Assembly: GCA_023426855.1 (NCBI GenBank)
Contig: JAEZBU010000271.1
Location: 1 to 43,959, forward strand
Length of the DNA stretch: 43,959 nt
Direction: 5' to 3'
Source: Pseudomonadota bacterium
GTDB taxonomy: Bacteria > Pseudomonadota > Alphaproteobacteria > Rhizobiales > Hyphomicrobiaceae
The stretch's first letter is position 1. Every line of letters starts with the position of its first letter. Below, piece after piece: positions 15,660 through 23,440 of the stretch. The notes beneath the pieces were generated by a model that worked only from the letters and a program-made list of their open reading frames with translations, was not told the DNA's origin and searched no databases. A program made the position numbers and the translations under genes.

Positions 15660-17260
15660 CACGCGAATAGTCCATGGATGAACCAGCGGGGCGGCGTTTC
15701 GGTTTGTCCGTAATCGCCGCGACGGAAGATCCAGAAGCGGTGGCCCGTCGTGTCCTCGACGCGGTAATAATCACGCGGCGCGGCGGCGGCGGTTGCGTGC
15801 CACCATTCCGGGGCAATGCGCTCTGGCCCTTCAGTGTGCGCGACCTCGTGCAGGATGCGTCGCCATCGGAAACGCAACGGCGGGCCATCGGGCACTTCGG
15901 CTATGGCGTCGATGCGTTGCGGCGGATCGAACATCTGCAAGGGACGGGCGGGTGGCACATCGGCTTCGCGAGGCGCGAAGACTGTGGTCGATGACGGCTT
16001 TTCAGCCTTGACGGAGCCCGCAGGCATGAGCCGGCCAGCGTGCTCGGGGATATGGCTGTTGCATGCCTTGAAGCGCAGCACGCGATCATGTCCGAAACGC
16101 ACGACCAACCTGTCGACAAGATCATCGACCGCGTCATCCGCTTGCGAACTCATACGCCCATCGAGACAGGGTTGCTGTGGGCTCAATGGTTCGGTGAGCG
16201 GGATGGTGAGTCGGACGGCATCGAACCCGAAGCCCGCATCGATCGGCTCGGCCAGGGTCGCCATGCGCTCTCGGTAAAGGCTTCGCAGCAAGGAGACGTC
16301 GCGTGACGGACGGCCGGTTTCGACCGTCAGTTGCCGGATTTCGCCATCGCTGCGGTACAGGCTGGCTATGAAGATGCGACCGCCATGATCGTGTGCCTGC
16401 AATGCTGTTGCAGCGGCGTCGAGCAAGATGGCCAGTACGTCTTCCAGGGCATCGAGCTGGGTCAGTGGTTCGGTGAAATGACGATCGATGACGATATCCG
16501 CCAGCGGGCGTATCGGCGTGATGCGGATATCTTCGCGGCCGAGCGTGCGGACAAGACGGGTGATCAAACCCTGACCGAAGCGTGCCGCGAGTGCTTCGAA
16601 GGGGCGATCCGCAACGGCCCCGATGGTCTTCAAGCCGGCACGCGACAGGGCCGTGACGGTATCGGACGACAAACCGGCAATAGCCATGATGGGCAATCGG
16701 CGCACCAGGGCTTCTTCGCCGCCCGACGGGGCAATGGGGAGAATGCTGAAACGGGACAGGGCGCGGGCGGCTTCCGGGGTGCCGGCGACCGTTGCACGAA
16801 CCTGCAGCCCCATTCGCTCGATATGAGAGATGACGCGGGCGCGCAGGCCTTCTTCGCCGCCAAACAGGTGCGCACATCCGCTGATGTCGAGCATCAGCCC
16901 GTTCGGAGGATCGAGCGCGACGAGTGGCGTATAGCGATCGCAATGCAGAGCCAGCCTGTTGAGCAGTTCAGCATCGGAGCGTTCGTCCAATTCGGCGACG
17001 GCGATATCCGGAACGCGCGCGCGTGCATCCGCCAGCGTTGAACCGCGACGCAGGCCCAGCTTGATGGCGGATGGATCGATCGCCGCGAGCCGCAAGCTGC
17101 CGCGCGTTCTTTCGACGACGACGAGCGGGCATTCATCCCGTTCGGCGAAACGCTGGATGCTGCGCAGGCGATGCAGACGATCCGTCTCGAGAAAAGGAAA
17201 CCACAGAGCGAGGTAGCGGCGTTGATTGGGATGGCCGATGCTGGAGACGTTTGTGTGCAC
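15659..17260 (-). CDS. imuB: ImuB, inactive Y-family polymerase of the mutasome
   Basis: A 533-residue Y-family-like protein that acts as a hub linking ImuA, DnaE2 and the sliding clamp. The start region RRYLALWFPFLETDRLHR and the later LDPPNGLMLDISGCAHLFGGE are typical of ImuB. The acidic residues used for catalysis by true Y polymerases are not seen at the first motif. GTG 17258-17260 is chosen as start: GGAG stands 7 bases before it and the upstream open frame has no family similarity. This gives a 128-base overlap with the end of imuA, in another frame. The stop overlaps the dnaE2 start, so translation is coupled across the cassette. Confidence 0.92.
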   Translation of the reverse strand: MHTNVSSIGHPNQRRYLALWFPFLETDRLHRLRSIQRFAERDECPLVVVERTRGSLRLAAIDPSAIKLGLRRGSTLADARARVPDIAVAELDERSDAELLNRLALHCDRYTPLVALDPPNGLMLDISGCAHLFGGEEGLRARVISHIERMGLQVRATVAGTPEAARALSRFSILPIAPSGGEEALVRRLPIMAIAGLSSDTVTALSRAGLKTIGAVADRPFEALAARFGQGLITRLVRTLGREDIRITPIRPLADIVIDRHFTEPLTQLDALEDVLAILLDAAATALQAHDHGGRIFIASLYRSDGEIRQLTVETGRPSRDVSLLRSLYRERMATLAEPIDAGFGFDAVRLTIPLTEPLSPQQPCLDGRMSSQADDAVDDLVDRLVVRFGHDRVLRFKACNSHIPEHAGRLMPAGSVKAEKPSSTTVFAPREADVPPARPLQMFDPPQRIDAIAEVPDGPPLRFRWRRILHEVAHTEGPERIAPEWWHATAAAAPRDYYRVEDTTGHRFWIFRRGDYGQTETPPRWFIHGLFA

Positions 17261-17963
17261 GATCCCACTCCACACTCCACAAATGCCCGGCGATACCGCC
17301 GCGCAGACGCAACAGATCGAGTTCAAAAGCCGGCAGGCCGGGGGCATTGGCTGCAAGCGCCCGCGAGGGAGACGCGCGCACACGCCAGCGCGTAGTGGCG
17401 GCGCTTTGCGATGGCGCAGCAGCGGCGCGGACCATGATAACGGGCACACCGGATTTTCTGGCCGCGAGCGACAGGCGGCGGCTTGCTTTCAGGTCGAGAA
17501 GTTTGGATTCGCCCCAGAATGCGATGACGACAGCGCCGAGCCCCACGCATCGTGCGGCCTGCTCGCCAGCGTTCAGACCTCCGGCGATATCGCGGACACG
17601 GACAAGAATGATGCGGTGAGGGTCGAGCCCCATCTCGCTCAGGCCGGCCGTGTTGAGGCATCCCGTTTCGGTGTCGATGACATCCTGCCGGACAATGAGC
17701 GTGGGGCGATCTTTGCTCGCCATCGCAGCCAACGCCAGGGCAAAGCCGGTGGCGGCCACCGTATCGGCATGGGCGGCTGCATACAGTTCATGCAATGCCC
17801 CACGCGCCAGCCCGCCGCCCAATGCCTGGTCGATGGTTTCGACGCCAAGAGATACAGCGGCAGACCCTGGTCCGGAAACCGATCCGGTCGTAGGATAGCC
17901 GTCGAGGATGCGGCCTTTCAGGGCCTGCCTCAGGGCTACAGCGGTGTCCTGCCTCGTTTGCAT
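17133..17963 (-). CDS. imuA: ImuA, RecA/SulA-like mutasome protein
   Basis: A 276-residue ImuA homologue and the first gene of the damage-inducible cassette. Landmarks are SLGVETIDQALGGGLARGALHELYA near residue 40, the RecA-like strand RPTLIVRQDV, and the C-terminal FELDLLRLRGGIAGHLWSVEWDRAH. It is thought to bind RecA and ImuB and to regulate mutasome access. The last ~40 residues are encoded inside the imuB overlap and may be a lineage-specific tail. The ATG at 17961-17963 directly follows the LexA box, and no ribosome site can fit before it if transcription starts where the promoter predicts. Control by LexA is strongly indicated. Confidence 0.9.
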   Translation of the reverse strand: MQTRQDTAVALRQALKGRILDGYPTTGSVSGPGSAAVSLGVETIDQALGGGLARGALHELYAAAHADTVAATGFALALAAMASKDRPTLIVRQDVIDTETGCLNTAGLSEMGLDPHRIILVRVRDIAGGLNAGEQAARCVGLGAVVIAFWGESKLLDLKASRRLSLAARKSGVPVIMVRAAAAPSQSAATTRWRVRASPSRALAANAPGLPAFELDLLRLRGGIAGHLWSVEWDRAHKRLQHRPSQSTPLPRSVVSFSRDGSSASPAQHPAFRRTG

Positions 17964-17978
17964 GTTCTTATTTTGTTC
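17964..17978 (-). promoter_or_regulatory. Alphaproteobacterial SOS (LexA) box of imuA
   Basis: On the plus strand the bases read GTTC-TTATTTT-GTTC, a perfect GTTC-N7-GTTC direct repeat, the known LexA site of alphaproteobacteria. It touches the imuA start codon and covers the probable -10 region of the minus-strand promoter. Confidence 0.9.
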
Positions 17979-17997
17979 TTTTTCGCCGCGCTGTCAA
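17969..17997 (-). promoter_or_regulatory. imuA promoter
   Basis: On the minus strand a consensus -35 TTGACA (17992-17997) is followed by 17 bases and then AAAATA (17969-17974) as -10. The predicted start of transcription is at or within a base or two of the imuA ATG (17963), which suggests a leaderless mRNA. The LexA box overlaps the -10. Confidence 0.65.
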
Positions 17998-18044
17998 GAT
18001 AGCGTGTGTGCGACGCCTTCCGACTGTCGAGAAATAGATGTCTT

Positions 18045-18058
18045 TTGACCTGTATCAA
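18045..18058 (+). promoter_or_regulatory. FNR/FixK-type box upstream of the DUF2189 gene
   Basis: TTGAC-CTGT-ATCAA matches the TTGAT-N4-ATCAA consensus at 9 of 10 positions. Its centre (18051.5) is about 41 bases before a start near 18092, and a fair -10 (TAGATT, 18080-18085) lies between. That is the class II activation geometry used by FNR and FixK. Confidence 0.75.
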
Positions 18059-18141
18059 TTCGCGCTGACACGGTGATCCTAGATTGCCGAATTGGTCCGT
18101 GGCCGCCGCGATGCATGGCCGGCAATAACTAGGGAGCGACG

Positions 18142-18936
18142 ATGGCCAGCCTTCCGGCCCAACAAAACGACGCCGAAGTGCGCCTCGACAGCATCGCGAT
18201 CCGCAACGCGCCGTTCGATGCGCCATGGGATTGGCTCGCTGCGGGCTGGCGCGATTTGTGGGCGGCGCCCCGTATCGGGCTGACCTACGGCGCGGTGTTT
18301 GCGGGATTGGCTGTTCTGCTGTCGCTTGGCCTGCTGCAGTTCGGGATGCAGTCCTTGATCCTGGCGCTGGGCGGCGGCTTTCTGCTGATCGCACCGCTGA
18401 CGGCAGTCGGGCTTTATGAAACCAGCCGGCGTCTACAGACCGGCGAGCCGATCGACGCCGGGGCTATCGTCGGTGCAGGGCTGCGCGCGCCGGGGCAACT
18501 GGCTTTCTTCGGCGCCATCCTGGCCTTTGCCTATATCATCTGGCTGCAACTGGCATTTCTGCTGTTCATGCTGTTCGTGGGCAGTCGGGGAATACCGCCA
18601 GCCAGCGAGTTCCTGCAGACTCTGCTGTTCACGCCGCACGGTCTGGGGCTGCTGGTGGTGGGCACGGTGGTGGGCGGCGTGCTCGCCGTGCTGGTATTCA
18701 CGATCTCGGCCGTCTCGGTGCCGCTGATGATGACGCATCGCGTCGGTGTCGTTACCGCGATGACTGTCAGTGCTCAGGCTGTTGCCCGCAACATCAAGCC
18801 GATGGCGCTATGGGCGGCGCTGATCGCCGGTTTCATGATGCTCGGGATTTCCAGCATGTTCATCGGTCTGGTGATCATCTTTCCGCTGATCGGTCATGCA
18901 ACCTGGCACGCCTATCGCAGCATGATCGCCGGGTGA
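18142..18936 (+). CDS. DUF2189 integral membrane protein
   Basis: A 264-residue inner-membrane protein with about six hydrophobic helices (for example GLTYGAVFAGLAVLLSLGLL, FFGAILAFAYIIWLQLAFLL and AALIAGFMMLGISSMFIGLV). It matches the DUF2189 family: a soluble N-terminal arm, APWDWLAAGWRDLWAAPRIG just before the first helix, and the closing IGHATWHAYRSMI. The function is unknown. Members are often found near cbb3 oxidase genes, as here, where the gene is convergent with ccoS. An FNR/FixK box upstream suggests induction at low oxygen, in keeping with a respiratory role. AGGGAG precedes the ATG. Confidence 0.85.
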   Translation: MASLPAQQNDAEVRLDSIAIRNAPFDAPWDWLAAGWRDLWAAPRIGLTYGAVFAGLAVLLSLGLLQFGMQSLILALGGGFLLIAPLTAVGLYETSRRLQTGEPIDAGAIVGAGLRAPGQLAFFGAILAFAYIIWLQLAFLLFMLFVGSRGIPPASEFLQTLLFTPHGLGLLVVGTVVGGVLAVLVFTISAVSVPLMMTHRVGVVTAMTVSAQAVARNIKPMALWAALIAGFMMLGISSMFIGLVIIFPLIGHATWHAYRSMIAG

Positions 18937-18981
18937 CGCGGCGGGGGCGCGGCCCTCACAACTCAGAGCGTTTGCCTGAAA

Positions 18982-19155
18982 TCACTTGTCCGCGTGCGAA
19001 CCGCCGGACCGTTTTGTCTGTTCGTCCTGCAAAGCGCGCCATCCTGCCCCTTCCAGATCCTCGAACTGCCCGACGCGCAGCGCCCACAGGAACGCCGCAA
19101 GTCCCAATCCGCCGAGAACCAGCGCCGCGGGAATAAGCCAGGCGAGAGCCGTCAT
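18982..19155 (-). CDS. ccoS: CcoS/FixS, cbb3 oxidase maturation protein
   Basis: A 57-residue protein. It has one N-terminal membrane helix (WLIPAALVLGGLGLAAFLWA) followed by LRVGQFEDLEGAGWRAL, the family signature, and a short charged tail. CcoS is needed for putting heme b and CuB into the cbb3 oxidase catalytic subunit. The ATG lies 3 bases after the ccoI stop (TGACCGATG on the minus strand), making it the last gene of ccoGHIS. Confidence 0.93.
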   Translation of the reverse strand: MTALAWLIPAALVLGGLGLAAFLWALRVGQFEDLEGAGWRALQDEQTKRSGGSHADK

Positions 19156-19158
19156 CGG

Positions 19159-21363
19159 TCAGATCTCCAGTCGCTTGCCGCGCAGCCGCACGGCGTTGGC
19201 GGTCACCGCGATCGACGAGGATGACATGGCGATCGCAGCGATCAGTGGCGTCGCATAGCCCGCGACCGCCAGCGGTACGAACAAGACATTATAGCCGAGC
19301 GAAATCGCGAAGTTCTGTATCGCCATGCGATGCGAAGCCTTGGCGACAGCGAGTGCCTCGACGACTGCATCGAGCCGTTCGCCCTGGAACACGACGTCGG
19401 CGGTGGTCTGGCTGACATCGGCGGCGGTCGAAGGCGAAATGGAAGCATGCGCCGCGGCCAGCGCAGGAGCATCGTTGAGGCCGTCACCGACCATCAGCAC
19501 CTTGCGGCCTGCCCCCTTGAGTGCATCGAGATGCTCGATCTTGTCGGAGGGCTTCTGGCGAGCGTGCCATGTCGCAATATCGACGGCGCGGGCGGCTTCG
19601 CCAACGGCTTTTGTGCGATCGCCGGAGAGCAGTTCGATGACGTAGCCGGCGCGGGTCAGCTTGGCGATGACGGCGGCGGCGTCCGGGCGCAATCGGTCCT
19701 CGAAGCGCAAGGCGATGGGCGCGCCGTTGGCTGGCTTGTACCAGAGGGCTGCGAGATCATCGGTATCCGCTGCGACGCCGCACCAGGCGGCGGATCCGAG
19801 GCGTTCGACGCCATTGGCGCGATCACGTTCAAGCCCGCTGCCGATGATTTCGCGCACGTCCTGCGTTGCTTCGATCGGCAAGCCGCGATTGCGGGCGGCG
19901 TGAACCACGGCGCGTGCATAAGGGTGGCGGCTGGCGGCACCGAGGGCCGCGGCGCGCGAAAGCACTTCGGCGGAGACAGTGTCCGCATCGACAAGGCGCG
20001 GCTCGCCTAATGTCAGTGTGCCAGTTTTGTCGAAGACGATCGTATCGACTTCGGCCAGTCGCTCCAGACCATCCGATGCCTTGACGAGCACGCCGCGTCC
20101 GAACAAACGGCTGGTCGCGGCGACCTGCACGGCGGGTACGGCCAGCGCCAGCGCGCACGGGCAGGTGATGATGAGTACCGCAATCGCGGCGGTGAGTGCC
20201 GGTTCCCAGCCGTAGCCGACGAGCATCCAGCCGATGAACGTCGACAGGCCGAGCAGGTGGACGGCAGGCGCGTAATGGCGGGCTGCGCGATCGGCCATGC
20301 GCACGTAACGGCCGCGGCCTTGTTCGGCGGCGTCCATCAGGCGGCTGATTTCGGCGATCAGGGTTTTTTCATCGGTGGCGGTGGCCTCGATGGTCAGCGG
20401 TGCGCCGAGGTTGAGCGTGCCGGCATAGACGTCGCGGCCGGCACGGGCGGCGACAGGTTCGGCCTCGCCGGTGATCAGGCTTTCATCGATGGCGCCTTCG
20501 CCGTGGACGATGCGGCCGTCGGCGGCAATGCGTTCGCCGGACGCGACGAGCACGCGCATGCCCGGCTGCAACGCTTGCGACGGCATGCGCTCGACCGTGC
20601 CGTCGGCGGTCAGGACGGTCGCCATGCTGGAGCGCAGACCCAGCAGGTTGGCGGCGGCGCCGGCCGCGCGCGTGCGCATATGGCGATCGAGGAAGCGGCC
20701 GATCAGCAGGAAGAACAGCAGCGAGACGGCGGCGTCGAAGTAGACCTGCTGACTGCCACGCATGGTCTGGTACAGGCTCATGCCGGTTGCCAGCAGCACG
20801 CCGAGCGAGATCGGCACGTCCATGTTCAGTCGGCGGGCGCCGAGCGCCTGGGCGGCCGAGCGGAAGAACGGCTGCCCGGCGTAGGCAACGGTCGGCAACG
20901 CGATCAGCGCCGATAGCCAGTGAAACAGCGTCTGCAGCGACTTGTCCATATCACCGGCTTGGCCCGACCAGACGGCGACCGACAGCAGCATGATATTGGC
21001 GGCCGCAAAACCAGAGACGCCGACACGGCGCAGCAGATCGCCGTCGGCGGACCGCGTCGCGACATTCAGATCGCTGATCAGCGGCGCGGCCTTGAAGCCG
21101 GCATTGGCCAGCGCGTCGACGATGGCGTCGGTCGATAGCGCCTTGCCGCTGGTCACGGTCAGGCGACGGGCGGAGAGATTGGCGCGCGCCTGCGCGACGC
21201 CGGAGACGGACAGCGCCGCCTGCTCGACTTTGCGCATGCAGCCGCCGCAGTGCATGTTTTCGATCGCCAGCGTGAGGATCTGAGGCCGGCTGTTGTCGTT
21301 GCTCGCAGCAGCGGGGGTGGATGTCTGCTGTGTCGGCTGAGGATACGTCAGGACTTGAGCCAC
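19159..21363 (-). CDS. ccoI: CcoI/FixI copper-translocating P-type ATPase
   Basis: A 734-residue heavy-metal P1B-type ATPase that supplies copper for cbb3 oxidase assembly. In order it shows an HMA domain with GMxCxxC-like MHCGGC (C39, C42), paired helices, the actuator TGEAEPV, the intramembrane CPC motif (about residues 399-403, TCPCALALA), the phosphorylation site DKTGTLT (near 445), a nucleotide-binding ASRHPYA and the hinge GDGLNDAPALAAA. The start is a GTG at 21361-21363 with GAGGAAGAG just upstream, so the gene overlaps ccoH by 16 bases. This is the usual ccoGHIS position. Confidence 0.95.
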   Translation of the reverse strand: MAQVLTYPQPTQQTSTPAAASNDNSRPQILTLAIENMHCGGCMRKVEQAALSVSGVAQARANLSARRLTVTSGKALSTDAIVDALANAGFKAAPLISDLNVATRSADGDLLRRVGVSGFAAANIMLLSVAVWSGQAGDMDKSLQTLFHWLSALIALPTVAYAGQPFFRSAAQALGARRLNMDVPISLGVLLATGMSLYQTMRGSQQVYFDAAVSLLFFLLIGRFLDRHMRTRAAGAAANLLGLRSSMATVLTADGTVERMPSQALQPGMRVLVASGERIAADGRIVHGEGAIDESLITGEAEPVAARAGRDVYAGTLNLGAPLTIEATATDEKTLIAEISRLMDAAEQGRGRYVRMADRAARHYAPAVHLLGLSTFIGWMLVGYGWEPALTAAIAVLIITCPCALALAVPAVQVAATSRLFGRGVLVKASDGLERLAEVDTIVFDKTGTLTLGEPRLVDADTVSAEVLSRAAALGAASRHPYARAVVHAARNRGLPIEATQDVREIIGSGLERDRANGVERLGSAAWCGVAADTDDLAALWYKPANGAPIALRFEDRLRPDAAAVIAKLTRAGYVIELLSGDRTKAVGEAARAVDIATWHARQKPSDKIEHLDALKGAGRKVLMVGDGLNDAPALAAAHASISPSTAADVSQTTADVVFQGERLDAVVEALAVAKASHRMAIQNFAISLGYNVLFVPLAVAGYATPLIAAIAMSSSSIAVTANAVRLRGKRLEI

Positions 21364-21845
21364 AGTCTCTTCCTCGCTCTGAAGACGGGATCGCTGTTTT
21401 CACCACGCGGCCACGCGGCCTCAATGTTGACCATCCATGAGCCGGGTTCGATGGCGCCCACGTCCACGGCATAACGGCCGGTGTCGATTTCGCTGAAGGA
21501 AAGCGCGATGTCGTGCCGGTTGGTCGAGGGGCGACCGAGGACGCCCTTGATGTGCAGGCCCGACACTGGCTTTCCGGCGTTGTCTGTCAATCGCAGCACG
21601 ACGGCATCACCGGACACTTCGATAATCTCGGTCCAGCCGAGCTCGGCCTGGCGCGCGCCGGCGGCGATGCGATCGTTGTACTGTAGGCCCTTGCGATAGG
21701 GTTCTTGCGCAACGACGCCGGTGTAGGTTGAGATCGCCGAATACAGAAACACACCGTTGACCGCGAAGATCACGCCGAAAAAGCCGAGAAAGGCGATCAG
21801 CACGTGCTTGCCTTTCAAGCCGCTGGTTTCAGTTTGCGTTGCCAT
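21348..21845 (-). CDS. ccoH: CcoH/FixH, cbb3 oxidase assembly protein
   Basis: A 165-residue protein anchored by a single N-terminal helix (GKHVLIAFLGFFGVIFAVNG) with a periplasmic beta-rich domain. The motif TYTGVVAQEPYRKGLQYN is the FixH signature. CcoH is needed for stable assembly of the cbb3 complex and accompanies CcoI and CcoG. AAGGAG lies 9 bases before the ATG. It starts 20 bases after the ccoG stop and overlaps ccoI. Confidence 0.94.
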   Translation of the reverse strand: MATQTETSGLKGKHVLIAFLGFFGVIFAVNGVFLYSAISTYTGVVAQEPYRKGLQYNDRIAAGARQAELGWTEIIEVSGDAVVLRLTDNAGKPVSGLHIKGVLGRPSTNRHDIALSFSEIDTGRYAVDVGAIEPGSWMVNIEAAWPRGENSDPVFRARKRLWLKS

Positions 21846-21865
21846 TTGCCGGGCTCTCCTTGGAT

Positions 21866-23398
21866 CTATCGCGCGGCCGGGCGCTGGGCGCTCTGGAAGA
21901 CGGCTGCGCGATGCACGGTCAATCCGCTTTCGGTATCCGTTACCACCACGTTGAAGTGCGTTGCTGGCGGCGTCAGTGCATCCAATGCGTGCGGCGGCAC
22001 GGTCACCAGCAGCCGCAACTCACGCAGGTTGTCGGGCGGGAGTTCGATGCGGGGGACATCGCCATCGATACCGACGACAGACAGACGCGCGTCCTGCAGC
22101 CCATCGACACTGAGCACGACCGTGCGCGTGTCATGCAGCTTGTTCAGCACCTTGATGGTGAAGCCGTTGCGCACGCCGCCGTCCGACAGCGGCACGAACA
22201 ACACGCCGCGGTCGCGCAGTACGTTGACTTCCAGCGTGGTGCGCATGGCCATGCCGAACGCCATCACGAGGCACGCGATCGAAATCAGCGCCGTATACAG
22301 CACCGTGCGCGAACGGATGAGCTGCAGCGGCTCATGCTTCAGGCCGGCGGCGGCGGCTTCCTGCTTGGCGATGGTGTCGTAGGCAATCAGGCCACGCGGC
22401 TTGTGGACCTTTTCCATCACCTCGTCGCAGGCGTCGATACACAAGGCGCACTGGATGCATTCCATCTGCGCGCCATCGCGGATATCGATGCCCATCGGGC
22501 AGACCACGACACAGGCCTTGCAGTCGATGCAGTCGCCACGGCCCTCCCAGCCTTGCGATTTGCGCAGCGGTCCGCGCGGTTCCCCGCGTTCCTGACGGTA
22601 GCTGACCAGCAGCGTGTGGCGGTCGATCATTGCGCCCTGGATGCGCGGCCACGGACACATATAGATGCACACCTGCTCGCGCGCGATGCCGCCGAGCAGG
22701 TAGGTGGTGGCCGTGAATATGCCGAGAAACAGGTAGGCGATCAGCGGCGCGGTGCCGTCCAGCAATTCCGCGCCAAGCGTCGGAGCATCGCGGAAGTAGA
22801 AAACCAGCGCGCCGCCGGTCAGCAAGCCGATCAGCATCCAGGACAGATGCGTCATGGTCTTCTTGAAAATCTTGGACGGCCCCCACGGTTCTTTGTCGAG
22901 GCGGATGCGCGCGTTGCGGTCACCCTGCCAGAGGCGCTCGACCGCGATCATGAGATCGGTCCACACCGTTTGCGGGCATGCGTATCCGCACCAGACACGT
23001 CCGGCGACGGCGGTGACGAGAAACAGCGCCAGGGCTGAGATCACCAGCAGTCCGGTGACGAAATAGAGTTCCTGCGGCCAGATCTCGATGAAGAAGAAAA
23101 ACAGCCGGCCATTGGCGAAATCCATCAGCACCGCCTGATCCGGCAGCGTCGGACCGCGATCCCAACGCAGCCAGGGCAGCGCGTAATAGATGCCGAGGGT
23201 GATCGCCATGACCACCCATTTCGCGAGCCGGAATCGGCCGTGCGCAAGCCGCGGGTAGATCTTGCGGCGGCTTTCGTATAGCTCGCGATCCGCCTTGCGA
23301 TTGACCGCAGTGACGTCAATCTTCTCGACACCGGGCGCCGCCTCGCGATGGAGGAAGTCGGCAGGTTCGAACTTTTGTCGCGCTTCTATCACGGTCAT
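21866..23398 (-). CDS. ccoG: CcoG/FixG/RdxA iron-sulfur membrane protein
   Basis: A 510-residue membrane protein with several helices and two [4Fe-4S] ferredoxin motifs near residues 289-326: CIDCKACVVVCP and CIQCALCIDACD. A further cysteine pattern, WCGYACPQTVWTDLM, sits between helices. The C-terminus is a periplasmic Ig-like domain. CcoG is reported to reduce copper(II) for cbb3 maturation. It is the first gene of the ccoGHIS part, 42 bases after ccoP with a stem-loop between them. Confidence 0.95.
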   Translation of the reverse strand: MTVIEARQKFEPADFLHREAAPGVEKIDVTAVNRKADRELYESRRKIYPRLAHGRFRLAKWVVMAITLGIYYALPWLRWDRGPTLPDQAVLMDFANGRLFFFFIEIWPQELYFVTGLLVISALALFLVTAVAGRVWCGYACPQTVWTDLMIAVERLWQGDRNARIRLDKEPWGPSKIFKKTMTHLSWMLIGLLTGGALVFYFRDAPTLGAELLDGTAPLIAYLFLGIFTATTYLLGGIAREQVCIYMCPWPRIQGAMIDRHTLLVSYRQERGEPRGPLRKSQGWEGRGDCIDCKACVVVCPMGIDIRDGAQMECIQCALCIDACDEVMEKVHKPRGLIAYDTIAKQEAAAAGLKHEPLQLIRSRTVLYTALISIACLVMAFGMAMRTTLEVNVLRDRGVLFVPLSDGGVRNGFTIKVLNKLHDTRTVVLSVDGLQDARLSVVGIDGDVPRIELPPDNLRELRLLVTVPPHALDALTPPATHFNVVVTDTESGLTVHRAAVFQSAQRPAAR

Positions 23399-23411
23399 CG
23401 CAGCTCTTTCG

Positions 23412-23434
23412 CCTCTCCCGCGAACGGGAAGAGG
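23412..23434 (-). other. Intercistronic stem-loop between ccoP and ccoG
   Basis: On the minus strand CCTCT-T-CCCG-TTCG-CGGG-AGAGG folds into a stem with one bulged T and a TTCG loop. It lies in the 42-base gap that separates the structural (ccoNOQP) and assembly (ccoGHIS) genes. Similar GAGAGG/CCTCTC palindromes are widespread in alphaproteobacterial intergenic regions. A role in partial termination or mRNA processing is inference. Confidence 0.5.
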
Positions 23435-23440
23435 GGACTT

